Shown in pieces: positions 1 through 9,990 of a stretch of 64,000 nt of DNA. Source of the DNA: Peronospora farinosa. Taxonomy: Eukaryota; Oomycota; Peronosporomycetes; Peronosporales; Peronosporaceae. A program made the translations under genes and the position numbers. The notes beneath the pieces are model-generated. The model saw nothing but the letters and a program-made list of their open reading frames with translations. It did no database searches and was not told the origin of the DNA. Location: contig CANTFK010000362.1 of assembly GCA_947646735.1 (NCBI GenBank), positions 1 to 64,000 on the forward strand. Reading direction: 5' to 3'. Each line of letters starts with the position of its first letter. The first letter of the stretch is position 1.

Positions 1-102
1 AACCCATTTGAGATCACTTAAATGGAGGAAATCATCGCGTGTTGCGTGATGACGTTCATCACCCGCTGATTCCATAGCGGATGGTGCGGTGGTCGCTAAA
101 CG

Positions 103-120
103 GACCACGAAGTGCTACCA
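103..120 (-). promoter_or_regulatory. tRNA primer-binding site of an LTR element extending left of the window
   Basis: On the minus strand, two bases after the LTR at 123-580, the sequence begins TGGTAGCACTTCGTGGTC. A PBS normally starts TGG because it pairs with the CCA end of a tRNA. Nearly the same string sits after the LTRs at 36,883-37,318 and 63,151-63,469. The element body lies to the left, so only about 120 bases of its leader are in view. The tRNA used was not identified. Confidence 0.6.
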
Positions 121-122
121 GG

Positions 123-580
123 TGTAATGGGGCACTCTCCGACTATACTGATTACAGTATAGTCTACTTTCACTGATTACAGTGAAAGCAGGTGCCTCAG
201 AACCTCACGTACACGTGAGCAGAGGAAGCTTATCAACCAAACAAACGTTTAGTTGAGAGGGAAAAGAAAACTGTTTTTAATATAGTTAATTATCTAATAA
301 AACTAATCTGTTATAACCTATGTTAACTATATTAAACTACAACTATGTATGTTAACAACTTGCCCTCCACTCATTGCGCGCGTCCATCGGTCATTGGTCA
401 GCGCGGTGGTTGATATGATGGCCCATATCAACCAATGAGAGGGCATCTCCAACTTCAAGGAGATCTAGGAACAATATTATAGGAAGAGATAATATTGAAA
501 AAATATTATTAGTTATAATAATATTTTTATTGACACTTCATATAAGTGCCAATATTATGTAACGGGCTCACCCCGTTACA
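123..580 (-). mobile_element. LTR, family A
   Basis: The segment is bounded by TGTAATGGGG and CCCCGTTACA, imperfect 10-bp inverted termini of the TG...CA type. The PBS at 103-120 shows that it is the 5' LTR of a minus-strand element continuing left. Related copies lie at about 16,398-16,850, 36,883-37,318 and 49,719-50,144, sharing the A+T-rich core with ATAGTTAA-TATCTAATAAAACTAA and the TTGCCCTCCA block. Its right side abuts the gag fragment that begins at 581. Confidence 0.8.
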
Positions 581-960
581 AGAGAGCAATCCATCGGTGG
601 TAAAGAAATGGTCCAAAGCCCAACTATTGGTGCTTGCTTCGACCACCAGAAGTCCCACGTCGTACGCGAGATACCCCCTGATTAGAGCTAAAAGAGTGCG
701 GCTCTTTTGATCTTTAGTCCGTTATTTTTCTTGGCAAGGATTTGGAAGTCACAGCTCCACTTGATTTATCCCCGCAGACTCCGCACTTTAAAACTTTTAT
801 TTCATTTTAACTTGCATGGTGTGTTTTCCGTCTTGGGTGGCGAGATCACCACCGTATAAGTAGTGAAGTCGTTCTTGTCGTATCTGCCCATGATAATGCT
901 CTGATTACCACGGGGTTAATTCTCTTGTGTCCGATTTAAATTTAAAATATAATATTTAAT
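581..960 (-). pseudogene. Gypsy-type gag fragment
   Basis: The minus strand of about 590-700 reads through SRTTWDFWWSKQAP and LPPMDCSL, matching a longer open gag stretch at 39,698-39,937. Only the proximal part is recognisable, and the remainder to 960 is A+T-rich with no clear coding sense. The fragment abuts LTR A on one side and a plus-strand zinc-knuckle region on the other. The whole composite recurs at 39,841-41,062, so it moved or was duplicated as a unit. Confidence 0.55.
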
Positions 961-1037
961 TTAGCCTGCATCAGGCTCATGTCCACTCGGGATCCTATCG
1001 TCCACCAAGACGACAGGAGGGCGGAGGTCCAGAACCA

Positions 1038-1950
1038 ATGGACCTCTCCTATGTAGAGAGCGAGCGACCTCGCTCTCCAGGGTACAAGCGATTGCAAAAG
1101 TGCAATCGCTGTCAAAAGTCGGGCCACTACGCTTATGAGTGTAGTGCCCCACGCCCAGTGTCTCGTAACACTGATAGTGACAATCGACGTCTGCTAAGAA
1201 GGGCTAGAGACGTGGGTCCCACGTTGCTGCGAAATCGCAACAACGTGGTGGACCATCAAAAAACGGTCGGGGTCAGTAGGGGCGGAGCGCCCTACTGATC
1301 CAGCAACGTCAAGAGAGTTTGCGGGACTCTTGACGAAGGTTGCTCCCAACACACAGTCACTGTGTGTTGCCGCTCCCAGTGATGAGGTATCCCTCATCAC
1401 ATTGAAGATAGAAGTGACAAAGAACATGTCACTTTGCGCCCTAGTTGATTGTGAGGTTTCGAACAATTTTGTCCGACGCCAATCTCTAGATGATGGTAGG
1501 CTCAAATATGTTGAGCGCGAGACCCCTCCAACGAGGATGACGGTGCGCCTTGCAACTGGCGCATCCGTAACATTATAGAAACGTGTAGTGGGAATTTACT
1601 ACACGCTTGAAGGCAAAAAGTACGATGATGATTTCATCGTACTTGATCTGGATGACAAATTTGATGTCATCCTAGGATTACCATGGCTCAGAAGGTATGA
1701 GCCATGGGTCAGCTGGCAGCATCGAACCGTGAAGATGCCTGCCGCTTGTTCATCAGATGGCCATCTGATGAACGTCTTGGAGCGTTCACAAGCGTGTGAA
1801 TGTACTACGAGTGAGTGTGATGGCCTCACTTGTGGTTCGGTCGTTAGTACGACTGCACAAGAACTCAATATGATAGACAATCATACTGTGGAGCAAGATG
1901 CCGGCGGCTGTGCAGAAGCACAGGCAACGCCAATCCCACCACTCGAATAA
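1038..1950 (+). pseudogene. Gypsy gag zinc knuckle and aspartic protease relic
   Basis: A CCHC knuckle CNRCQKSGHYAYEC is encoded near 1,100-1,145. A protease-like stretch follows (1,330-1,745), with ALVDCEVSNNFVRR where active elements have a D-S/T-G loop, then DVILGLPWLRRYEPWVSW. A stop near 1,576 and a frame change separate the pieces. The DSG catalytic triplet is replaced by DCE, so this protease should be inactive. Between knuckle and protease lies AAAAAAC followed by a CAGTAG hairpin, the same arrangement as the intact-looking frameshift signal at 62,102. The segment is duplicated near 40,270-41,060. Confidence 0.75.
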
Positions 1951-2179
1951 GTCGAGTCAACAGACGGTCCATTCTAGACACGTTACAGCTGCTAGCACTG
2001 ATAGTCCTTTCCAATAGTCGAGTTTGGGATGAGCGAATCGTCGTCTTTTGACGGTCCAATCTAAAATTGGACCACGTGACCTTCCTATCTCACTAATGTT
2101 GAGTGGGATGCCTTTAATCGCCTTGCGACGATACTAGAAAATGCTTTCGTCACGTCATTGATGAGATCAGAGCCTCTGA

Positions 2180-3430
2180 TGGGCAACGTCTAGCTATACA
2201 CGAGTTTATATTCCACGAGCTCGCCGAATACAATCGTGGCGAGGTCGACTCCTTCACGATCTTCACAAATAATTCCGTGAAGATGGAAAGCTCCTTCTAC
2301 TCAGGAGAAGAATGAGAACGAGTGTCGCTGAATCGATGGTTTTGCAAAGGCGGTCTCCTCGAGACTTTTAGAGGCGCCCCAAGAGAAGGTCAACTTCTCC
2401 TTTACCGACTCACCGGGAAATTAAATGAATGGGCCCTTTTCAAACTCGTTGTGGACGATCACGCGTTCCCCAACCTGAATACCATCCAGGACGACCTTCG
2501 TCTTGCTTTCGAGCCGCAGAAAGAGGAGAAGATGGTGCGCTTAAGCTTCCTGTCCATGCGACAGGGTAAAATGGCGATGCGCGACTACGTGCAGATGGCT
2601 CGGCAATTTGTTATAGGTATTTAAAATATATACCAACATTATGGAGTCGTGTCTCATCACGCACCTCTTGGACATGTATACGCAGTTGAATGTCTTTGTG
2701 AATGGTATGAGAGAGGGGCAGACCCGTTTATCGCCCGAGCGCGCGGAGGCTACCACATTATAGGCATTTTTCATTGCCCTCCGTGAGGAATTAAGGGTCA
2801 CTAAAGCCTATGCTAAATCCTCAGTCGTCATCGTCGTCCAGTCTTCTGTTCCGGACCTAAAGACATCGACGTGATTGAGTCGTCGAATGAACGACGACGT
2901 GTGACTTGCTATAAGTATAACGCTCGCACCGGGCGTCAAATGGTTTGTTTTCGTTGTTGAAGCCAGGAAATCGCGCGGCTGAGTGCCGCGCGCTAGCGCC
3001 CATGTCGGCGCATGTCTGGACGCCCTTTAAGAAGGCGCTGACCCGTCCGCACGTCCAAAAAACGGTCGAGACCAGTAGGTGCAGGGCGCCCTACGGTTGG
3101 AATAGCGTTCCAGGTCCCCCGGTGGTAGCTCAACCTTCCAACCCCCCCCCCTGCGCTTCACCCTTGAATAAATGGCACCAAATCGATTGATCTTTACGCT
3201 TGATCATTGTCAGTATACATGTCGCCGGTGATCGGCGACCTCTACGAGCGCTCCTGGACTAAGGAGCGACGAACAATTTCTTATGTAAATCTTGTTCATC
3301 AATGCTGCCTCCCATCATTCAGGTTCGCCAGGAGCTTCGCCAAATCTTTGTCAAGCTGGCTGACGGTTAACCATAGCTTTTATCGCGGCGCGAAGTGTCG
3401 TTGCTGTATATATTTGACGGTTTCGCAATA
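2180..3430 (+). pseudogene. Gypsy gag and protease relic, same family as the 55.8-63.5 kb element
   Basis: The stretch 2,322-2,624 encodes a gag core (SLNRWFCKGG, LRLAFEPQKEEKM, MRQGKMAMRDYVQ) that aligns with the gag at 62,087-62,929. Upstream, out-of-frame bits (HELAEYNRGE) match the start of that gag. A broken zinc knuckle lies near 2,905-2,960. The protease (about 3,190-3,370) reads ALLD-stop-GATNNF, so the catalytic Ser codon has become a stop. AAAAAAC plus CAGTAG near 3,057-3,085 preserves the frameshift context. The copy is dead and is bordered by an inverted fragment after 3,590. Confidence 0.75.
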
Positions 3431-3589
3431 ATGATAATTTCTTTGCAATTCCACGTACACGATAGCGTGGACACATTTCAACGCTGGATTCTAGATGTAA
3501 GTGTCCCTATCGTGCTTTGAATCATTACTCGAAGATGGCGACCCGCTGTCAGGTGATTAAACATCACCCCCCCTTTAGGCACTGAATGT

Positions 3590-4346
3590 CCTCATTTATG
3601 ATGCCAGAAACACATCTTCTCTCGAGGAGACTCTTGTCCGTTCGCTTTGTCCTCGTGTGGGAGCCCCTGCTCAGCCGCAAGTTGCCCATGTAGGACCCTC
3701 GGTTCGACCACAGTGAGTGATGATGAGGGCCTTGGTTCTAACATCATCCTCAAACATAGGGACTTATGTCCATCCAAGTCACACTCGTTGGCGAGCTCTT
3801 GCAGGTCGTCACATTTTTCTTGTATGAGCCCCTGCTCAACTAAAATGGGTGCAGATGGGAAACTTTAATTTAACCACTGCACTCACGTGCGGGGATCCCT
3901 GTCCGACCGCGTCGTCCTCGTCGCTCTCCTTGCTGTGAAGCGAGAAGTCTCTGTCACTTGTGTCCAGAAAAACAGCACAATCAGTACAGAGAGGTCTGTC
4001 GCTCGCTCTGTGCACCGCCTGCGACGTGGAGTTACGATCCACTACATCAGTCAATTGAAAATGCCAAGAGATGGGTAAACACTTCACTGACGTCTAACTT
4101 GCGTCGAAGTCTCACTGATCTGTGATCTGACTTACCAATCGATCTGTGCCTTATAATGTGCCAACCATGGTATGCCCACACTGTAATCGAATGCTCTTTC
4201 ATCGCAAGGGAGTCTACAAAGACTCCATTAGACTGAAGTCGCGAGACCACCCTCCGACGCGTCTTCGATTAAAAGCCTTCCGGGACTCTCTTAGAGCCGT
4301 TTCTTACGTGACCTTAAGGGAGGCATTGTGGAACAAGTGTGGTTAA
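3590..4346 (-). pseudogene. Inverted Gypsy protease C-terminus and linker fragment
   Basis: The minus strand carries, in broken frames, the protease tail (AYHGWHIIRHRSIGKSDH, LDVSEVFTHLLAF) that matches the end of protease at 61,600-61,700. After it comes an acidic linker with AAEQGLPHEDKANGQESPRE, resembling the repeat linker at 61,129-61,458. Protease upstream (to 3,430) and RT downstream (from 4,339) are on the plus strand, so this piece has been inverted inside the old element or joined by recombination. Confidence 0.6.
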
Positions 4347-5216
4347 CCACACAAGAGGTGGTTGCCGTGACAAACGAGGAGCAATGACGCATCCTCGTAG
4401 CGATGAGCCAAAGTCAGCGCGTGAAGAAAGGTTTTCTTCGCAATCATGGGAAGCTCTGCGGAAGTCTGGTAACCCTGTCTACGACATTGCTCGTAAGTAT
4501 GCAGATATATTCATGGAAAAGATTCCGGCTAAACTTCCTTCTGACCGTGGTGTTCGACACGAGATTGATCTTGTGCCAGGTTCGAAGTATTGTGTGACAC
4601 GGCAGTGGCCGTTACCTCGAGATCAAGTCGAAGCTATTGACGTATTGTTCCAAGGCTGCCGCAATGCGGGGCATGTGCGTGAGAGTACCTCACCACATTC
4701 GAGTCCAACCTTTTGCGTAAAGAAGGCTATGGGAGGCTTGCGGATAGTGCATGCGTTATAAGCTACATGATGCCATCATTCCTGCGCAAACGCCTATTCC
4801 CAGGAAAGAAATGGTGCTGAATTCCATGTCAGAAGGCATCATCTTCATTGCCATCGATCTAACCGATGGCTTTTATCAAATTTTAATGCGACCGAGCGAA
4901 ATACCACTCACAGCAGTAGGCCCCCTAGTGGCATGATATAGGAGTGGCTGGTGATGCTAAAATGAAGATCTCACCGGCCATTTTCAATCGCATGGTGTCA
5001 CAAGTGTTTATACGAATCTGAAACTTCTCTCCTAGTAACTTCGATGACATCTTTGTCGACAGTCGCGCTGAGGGCAACCTCATCGATGCTCAAGTTCACC
5101 TTAAACACTTGAACACAGGTGTTTAAAGTAATGCGAGACAACAAGTTTTTTTTAAATGTGAATCTCAAGAAGTGTGTCTTTTCGCACCGGAAATCTCGGT
5201 GCTAGGTTTCTATGTA
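4339..5216 (+). pseudogene. Gypsy reverse transcriptase relic
   Basis: Plus-strand pieces read SAREERFSSQSWEALRKSGN, DRGVRHEIDLVPGSKYCV, HSSPTFCVKKAMGG, then in another frame IIPAQTPIPRKEMV and IDLTDGFYQILMRP. Further frame changes lead to a degraded FDDIFVDSRAE active-site block near 5,040 and a NLKKCVFS block near 5,160. This is the palm of a Ty3/Gypsy RT, closest to the copy at 59,276-61,026. At least four frame breaks make it non-functional. Confidence 0.8.
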
Positions 5217-5323
5217 ATTGGTAATAACCTCACTATTAATTTGCAGAGTCGTCTCAAAATTAGACCGACTTAAAGCGCATCAGCGACGACGTAAAGTCGT
5301 CCGGCTTATTCTCCATGGAGAAG

Positions 5324-5600
5324 TGTGGTGGAGTGGCGATCACAAAATCTCGTATATAATTCCGTCTCTACACTGGCGCCAAGACAACCCGTACCGGTGG
5401 AGGGGCATTCCGTTTCCGTGAAAAACAATTCCTTCCTCACCTTGTCAACCCGTAGTAGGGCGGGTAGAACTATTCTAAGAAGACTCGAGTCGATTCTTAA
5501 CTTGATCGTGTTGGGAATTGGCTGGGTTACCGCGTGGAAATATTCACGTGATCAAGGGATACTTGGGCACTATATATAAGTCGCCCTGATCTCTCTTAAG
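5324..5600 (+). repeat. LTR-like fragment starting TGTGGTGGAGTGG
   Basis: TGTGGTGGAGTGG at 5,324 is identical to the start of LTR family B (43,316). The following 270 bp contain only partly similar blocks (CTCACCTTGT...CCCGT, AGAAGACT). A TATA-like stretch, CTATATATAAG, lies near 5,570-5,580. It is likely a diverged member or relative of family B; the right border is not clear. Confidence 0.4.
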
Positions 5601-5771
5601 ATCGCCTTGTTCAAATGCAGATACTTGGTCCACTTTATTGACTTGATCTTGTGACCAGTTAAGCCGTCTCGCGATCTTGCGCCTTGTACTTTACGCTTAC
5701 TGCGTCTAATCGCAAGGGGGGGTTGCTTGTGAAATTTTTGTATTATTTGGCCAGAGAATACAAAATTTCTC

Positions 5772-5911
5772 GGTTCATATACGCACGCAGATATTCTTCC
5801 GGGTGAAATGTGTTGGCACCCCGACGATCGAACGTTTCGTAGCAGAAGCTTTCGATCGTCGGGGTGCCAACACATTTCACCCGGAAGAAAGTCTACGTGC
5901 GTATAAGAGCC
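5772..5911. repeat. Long palindrome (61-bp arms, 18-nt spacer)
   Basis: The left arm 5,772-5,832 and right arm 5,851-5,911 are inverted copies with five mismatches by eye; the inner 39 bp are perfect. The arms contain TGTTGGCACCCCGACGATCG, which begins with TG and could be the edge of an LTR, so this may be a head-to-head LTR junction. No coding potential was recognised. Confidence 0.85.
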
Positions 5912-6792
5912 AAAATGCCACTCTCTTTTTAAAGTTAACCAATTAATGCTAAAAACTACCGTTATGCCTATCTATAGCCCAGAAAATGTATTGCCACGTG
6001 TCGTCTTTTCGGGAAAAATGAGGTTTGGATATGCGGTCTCCTCCGCTAATCGGACCACAATGTTGATCTGTTGATCAAATCAATTCGTTGATCTGTTGAT
6101 CGGATCAATCTGTTGATATGTTAGTATAATTTACTGATCGAATTAATCGAGATCACCTTCTTGATCAGCTGGTCCGCGATCACATTCAAATACCCATCTA
6201 ATTTTAATTGTCGGCTAATGATCAGCGGATCATGTCGTCAGTGCCATACTTCACCGCAAATACCTACTATGCAAGTACAATCCGGATCAATGTCGATCCA
6301 TCCGATTGGCTCGACCACATACAATAATTAAGTACAATTTGGATGAACGCCGATCCGTCCGATTGGATCAACCAATACTGCAATTATGTAAAATCCAAAA
6401 CGGTGATCCGTTTCGTACAATCCAATATAATTCATAAATGCAATCCATGCCACGTATGAAGTCCACCTCAAATATGCTTTAATTCATATGGTATCATCGT
6501 CTTCAGTACCTTTGATCTCTTCTTCATTCGTTTTGTGTGATAAATTGGCATCAAATAAACGATTTTACATCAATGGTACTTCTCCATCCTTTCTTCACAT
6601 ACTTCACGATCGACTTCACCACACCCCATAAGTCATTTTAGTAATTGACTTAATTGGGACAGGGATCCAACCGTTGACGGGGCAGAGGCTCGACCGTTCG
6701 TGGGACAGGGATCCAATTATTGGTGGTACAGGGATCCAATCGTTAGTAAAGGAATCCAACTGTTGGTGGGACATGAATTCGTTCGTTGACTT
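5912..6792. other. A+T-rich intergenic stretch with short GATC-rich repeats
   Basis: There is no open frame resembling a gene. Around 6,060-6,120 the phrase GTTGATCTGTTGATC recurs. Around 6,260-6,420 an imperfect unit (AAGTACAATnnGGATnAA...GATCCnTCCGATTGG) of roughly 65-70 bp is repeated two to three times. The stretch 6,660-6,760 repeats GGGACAGGGATCCAA. It looks like decayed repeat DNA. Confidence 0.5.
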
Positions 6793-6892
6793 TGTGGAGA
6801 AGCGCCAGGAGAATCGAGGCCCAGGGTATCAGGGCCACAGGGACACAGGGTACAAGGGCCCAGGCCTCGCAAGGTCCCAAGGTTCAATCGAG

Positions 6893-7075
6893 GGTCACCA
6901 GGGACAGGGTTTCCAGTCACCAGGGACCGGGGTACTAGTCACCAGGGACAGGGGTACCAGTTACCGAGGACAGGGTTCCCAGTAACCGGAGACAGGGTTT
7001 CCAGTTACCGAAGACAGGGAAACCAGTTAGCAGGGACAGGGTTTCCAGTAACCGGGGACAGGGGTATTGAATGTC
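6893..7075 (+). repeat. 22-bp minisatellite, array 1
   Basis: About eight units of 22 bp with consensus near GTTACCGGGGACAGGGTTTC plus CA, varying at several positions. The same array recurs at 9,538-9,680 (same orientation) and at 8,880-9,180 (inverted), because it lies in the 3' part of LTR family B. Confidence 0.85.
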
Positions 7076-7929
7076 CAGGGTCCTGGAGTCATCAAAGGTA
7101 TCGTGGTGGAGTGGATTCTCAAACGACGTGAGAGAACCACAAACACACACAGCGCCGGACTGCCGACTTACGGAGGGGGTACCCCGATACCGTATCGCGT
7201 CACTCTTGGGTCTCACCTTGTGTACCCGTCGGCTTGGCTGGTCTTGCTCCTCGTTAGACGCAGAAGACTTAAAGACTTGGTCTTGTATGGATGGACTTGG
7301 GGGCCACGAGTGGATATGCTTCACTCGGGCCCAGGGTTTCTTGGGCTCAATCGACTGGGTCGAGAGCAGTGCACCTGGTACTATGTACCCCTTCGGTTCT
7401 TGGTCTTTCGACCCCTTTTCTTGTTCCCCGTAGGGAAACCGCTTCCTATAGCGGATCTTGAGTGGGTACGAACCCACAGGCCAAAAAACTTCCTGGGGTT
7501 CGTTCGAGCTTGAATCTTACCACACGTCTGTCTTCAACGGGGGGCCAAAATAAATCCCTTCCCCGGAACAGGTGGGTAGATCGAAACAAGCTCGCACTTG
7601 AGTCTTGACACTAACTTGACACCTCAGGCCAACTATCCTGAGGTTCAACTTGCGTGAGCCGTCACCTCACCTGACGTCGGTGGGCCAAAGGGTATCCCGC
7701 CCGGAATAGGTGAGGTGACGGAGAAGCTTGAAGGAAGCGCTTGGAGCTGCCACGTGTAATGCAAATTCGAGTGTGTTTATTTATCTTATTCTCTGTATGC
7801 TTTTCTTGCCAAACCCTAACCCTTCGCTCTGGATGGTACCACGTGTATACTTGTGGAAGAACAACTGGCTCTTTTAGGACATGGGACTTGTACCGGCTCT
7901 GCACTTTTAAGGAAGCCTTGTGCCTTCTA

Positions 7930-8500
7930 TTCCCTGGGGTCCACCGGTCACCTGGATCCACCGGTTACCTGGGTCCACCGGTCACCTAGGTCCACCGGTC
8001 ACCTGGGTACACCTGTTGTCTGGGGTACACCTGTTGTCTGGGGTCCACCTGTCACGGGGGGTCCACCTGTCACCTGGGGTCCACTGGACCTGGGGTCCAC
8101 CGGTCACCTGGGTCAACCTGTCGCCGGGGGTCCACCTGTTACCGGGGGTCCACCTGTCACGGGGGGTCCACCTGTCACCTGACCTGGGGTCCACCTGTCA
8201 CCTGGGGTCCACCTGTCACCTGGGGTCCACTGGCCACCTGGGTCAATCTGTCACCTGGGTCAACCTGTCACTGGGGGGTCAATCTGTTACCTGGGGTCCA
8301 CCGGTCACCTGGGTCCAACAGTCACCTGGGTCCACCTATCGCCTGGGGTCCACCTGTCACATGGGACCCACCAGTCGCCTGGGGTCCACTGGTCACCTGG
8401 GTCCACCGGTCACCTGGGTCATCCTGTCACCTGGGGTCCACCGGTCACCTGGGTCCGCCTGTTGTCTGGTACCCACCTGTAACCTGGGGTCCACCTAAGC
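7930..8500 (+). repeat. 17/18-bp minisatellite GGGTCCACCTGTCACCTG
   Basis: About thirty head-to-tail units of 17 or 18 bp, with variants GGTCCACCGGTCACCTG and GGTCAACCTGTCACCTG. The array is absent from the related LTR at 43,316. Mixing of 17- and 18-bp units shifts the frame, so the Gly-Pro/Val-Thr-rich open frames seen here on both strands are not expected to be proteins. Confidence 0.9.
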
Positions 8501-8879
8501 TGCCCTAGCAGCACTAGTCCTTTGGTCTGTAGTGTAGGACATCCTAGTACCTTCTCCGAACTCGGGACCTTGAACCAGTTCGGGGCCCTGGTCACTCCCT
8601 GTCACTCATTCAAGAGAGTGACCGAGATCTTTCACGCCAGTTATTATAATAACTTCGAAGGCCCCCCCATTTCTCTGGCACTTCTCCACAGCTGGGCCCC
8701 GGTACCCCGGTACCCATGGGCCCTTGGACCTTGGAGCCTGTACTGTCTCTGCACGTAGAAATACCTTGTACCTTCTTTGAACTTAGGACCTTGGACCACC
8801 TCGGGGCACTGGACCCTTCGAATCCTGGTGTGCTCCCGGTAGGGTAACCTTGTACCTTTGACCCTGGACGTTCGATACC

Positions 8880-9180
8880 CCTGTCTCCGATAGCTGGTAC
8901 CCCTGTCCCTGGTGCCCTGTCCCTGGTAATTGGAAACCTTGTCCCTGGTTACTAGAAACCATGTCCCCGGTAACTGGTATCCCTGTCCCCGGTGACTGGT
9001 ACCCCTGTCCCCGGTATCTGGTACTCTGTCCCTGGTGCCCTGTCCCTGGTGACTGATACCCTTGTCCCCGGCTGCTAGAAACCCTGTCCCCGGTCACTGG
9101 TATCCCTGTCCCCGGTAACTGAAAACCCTGTCCCTAGTGACTAGTACTCCGGTCCCTGGTGACTGGAAACCCTGTCCCTG
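8880..9180 (-). repeat. 22-bp minisatellite, inverted array
   Basis: This is the reverse complement of the 6,893-7,075 array, with more units (CCCTGTCCCCGGTAACTGGT type). Together with 9,302-9,900 it forms a broken large inverted repeat, because the two family B LTRs lie in opposite orientations. Confidence 0.8.
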
Positions 9181-9302
9181 GTGACCCTCGATTGAACCTT
9201 GGGACCTTGCGAGGCCTGGGCACTTGTACCCTGGGGCCCCTGTACCCTGGTACCCTGGGGCCTTGGTACCCTGGGCTCCGATTCTCCTGGCACTTCACCA
9301 CA

Positions 9303-9990
9303 GTACAAGGTTCCCCTACCGTGCGCACACCAGGACCCGAAAGGTCCAGTGCCCCAAGGGGGTACAGGGTTCTAAGGTCAAAGAAGATACAAGGTATTCC
9401 TACGTGCAGAGCAGGTACAGGCCCCAACAGCTATTGGCACAGGGTACAAGGTACAGGGTCCAGGGCCCTAGGGTTCAGGGTACCAGGGTACAAGAACCCA
9501 GGCCTCGGAAGGTCTCAAGATTCGACCGAGGGTCACCAGGGACAAGGGTACCAGTCACCAGGAACAGGGGTACCAGTTACCGAGGACAGGGTTTCCAGTA
9601 ACCGAAGACAGGGTTTCCAGTTACTGAAGACAGGGGAACCAGTTAGCAGGGACAGGGTTTCCAGTAACCGGGGACAGGGGTATTGAATGTCCAGGGTCCT
9701 GGAGTCATCAAAGGTACAAGGTTACCCTACCGTGCGCACACTAGGACCCGAAAGGTCCAGTGCCCCGAGGGGGTCCAGGGTTCTAAGGTCAAAGAAGGTA
9801 CAAGGTATTCCTACGTGCAGAGACAGTACAGGCTCCAAGGTCTATTGGCACAGGGTACAAGGTACAGGGTCCAGGGCCCAGGGTAGGGTACCAGGGCTTA
9901 GAATATAGAGTCCAGGGCCCAGAATATAGAGTCCAGGGACCAGGGTCCAGGGCCCAGGGTACAGGGTACCAGAGTACCAGGGCCCATGGC
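9303..9990 (-). repeat. Tandem about 175-bp block and 22-bp array within LTR B
   Basis: Segments 9,303-9,475 and 9,713-9,890 are near copies (shared CCTACCGTGCGCACAC, GACCCGAAAGGTCCAGTGCC, GGTATTCCTACGTGCAGAG). They are separated by 22-bp units at 9,538-9,680. The inverted counterpart lies at about 8,700-8,880. The block is a higher-order duplication inside the minus-strand LTR. Confidence 0.75.

Larger units (their letters stand above)
7102..9302 (+). mobile_element. Solo LTR, family B, nested in another family B LTR
   Basis: The LTR begins CGTGGTGGAGTGG (from TGTGG) and ends CACTTCACCACA. The flanks are GTAT (7,098-7,101) and GTAC (9,303-9,306), a 4-bp duplication with one change. A second copy of the surrounding unit at 9,704-9,730 reads straight through ATCAAAGGTACAAGG, giving an unoccupied version of the target. 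The copy is about 2.2 kb against 1.13 kb at 43,316-44,445; the excess is minisatellite (7,930-8,500 and 8,880-9,180). Open frames across it are low-complexity by-products of the repeats. Confidence 0.75.

Noticed and set aside
7920..8498. 192-codon plus-strand open frame rich in Gly, Pro, Val, Thr
   Set aside because: It is a by-product of the 17/18-bp minisatellite, which is open on both strands; no start context or conserved domain.
7930..8500. CRISPR-like array
   Set aside because: Units are directly adjacent with no spacers; it is a minisatellite.
9159..9686. 175-codon plus frame and overlapping minus frames in the 22-bp arrays
   Set aside because: Frames follow the repeat unit and switch between copies; they lie inside LTRs.
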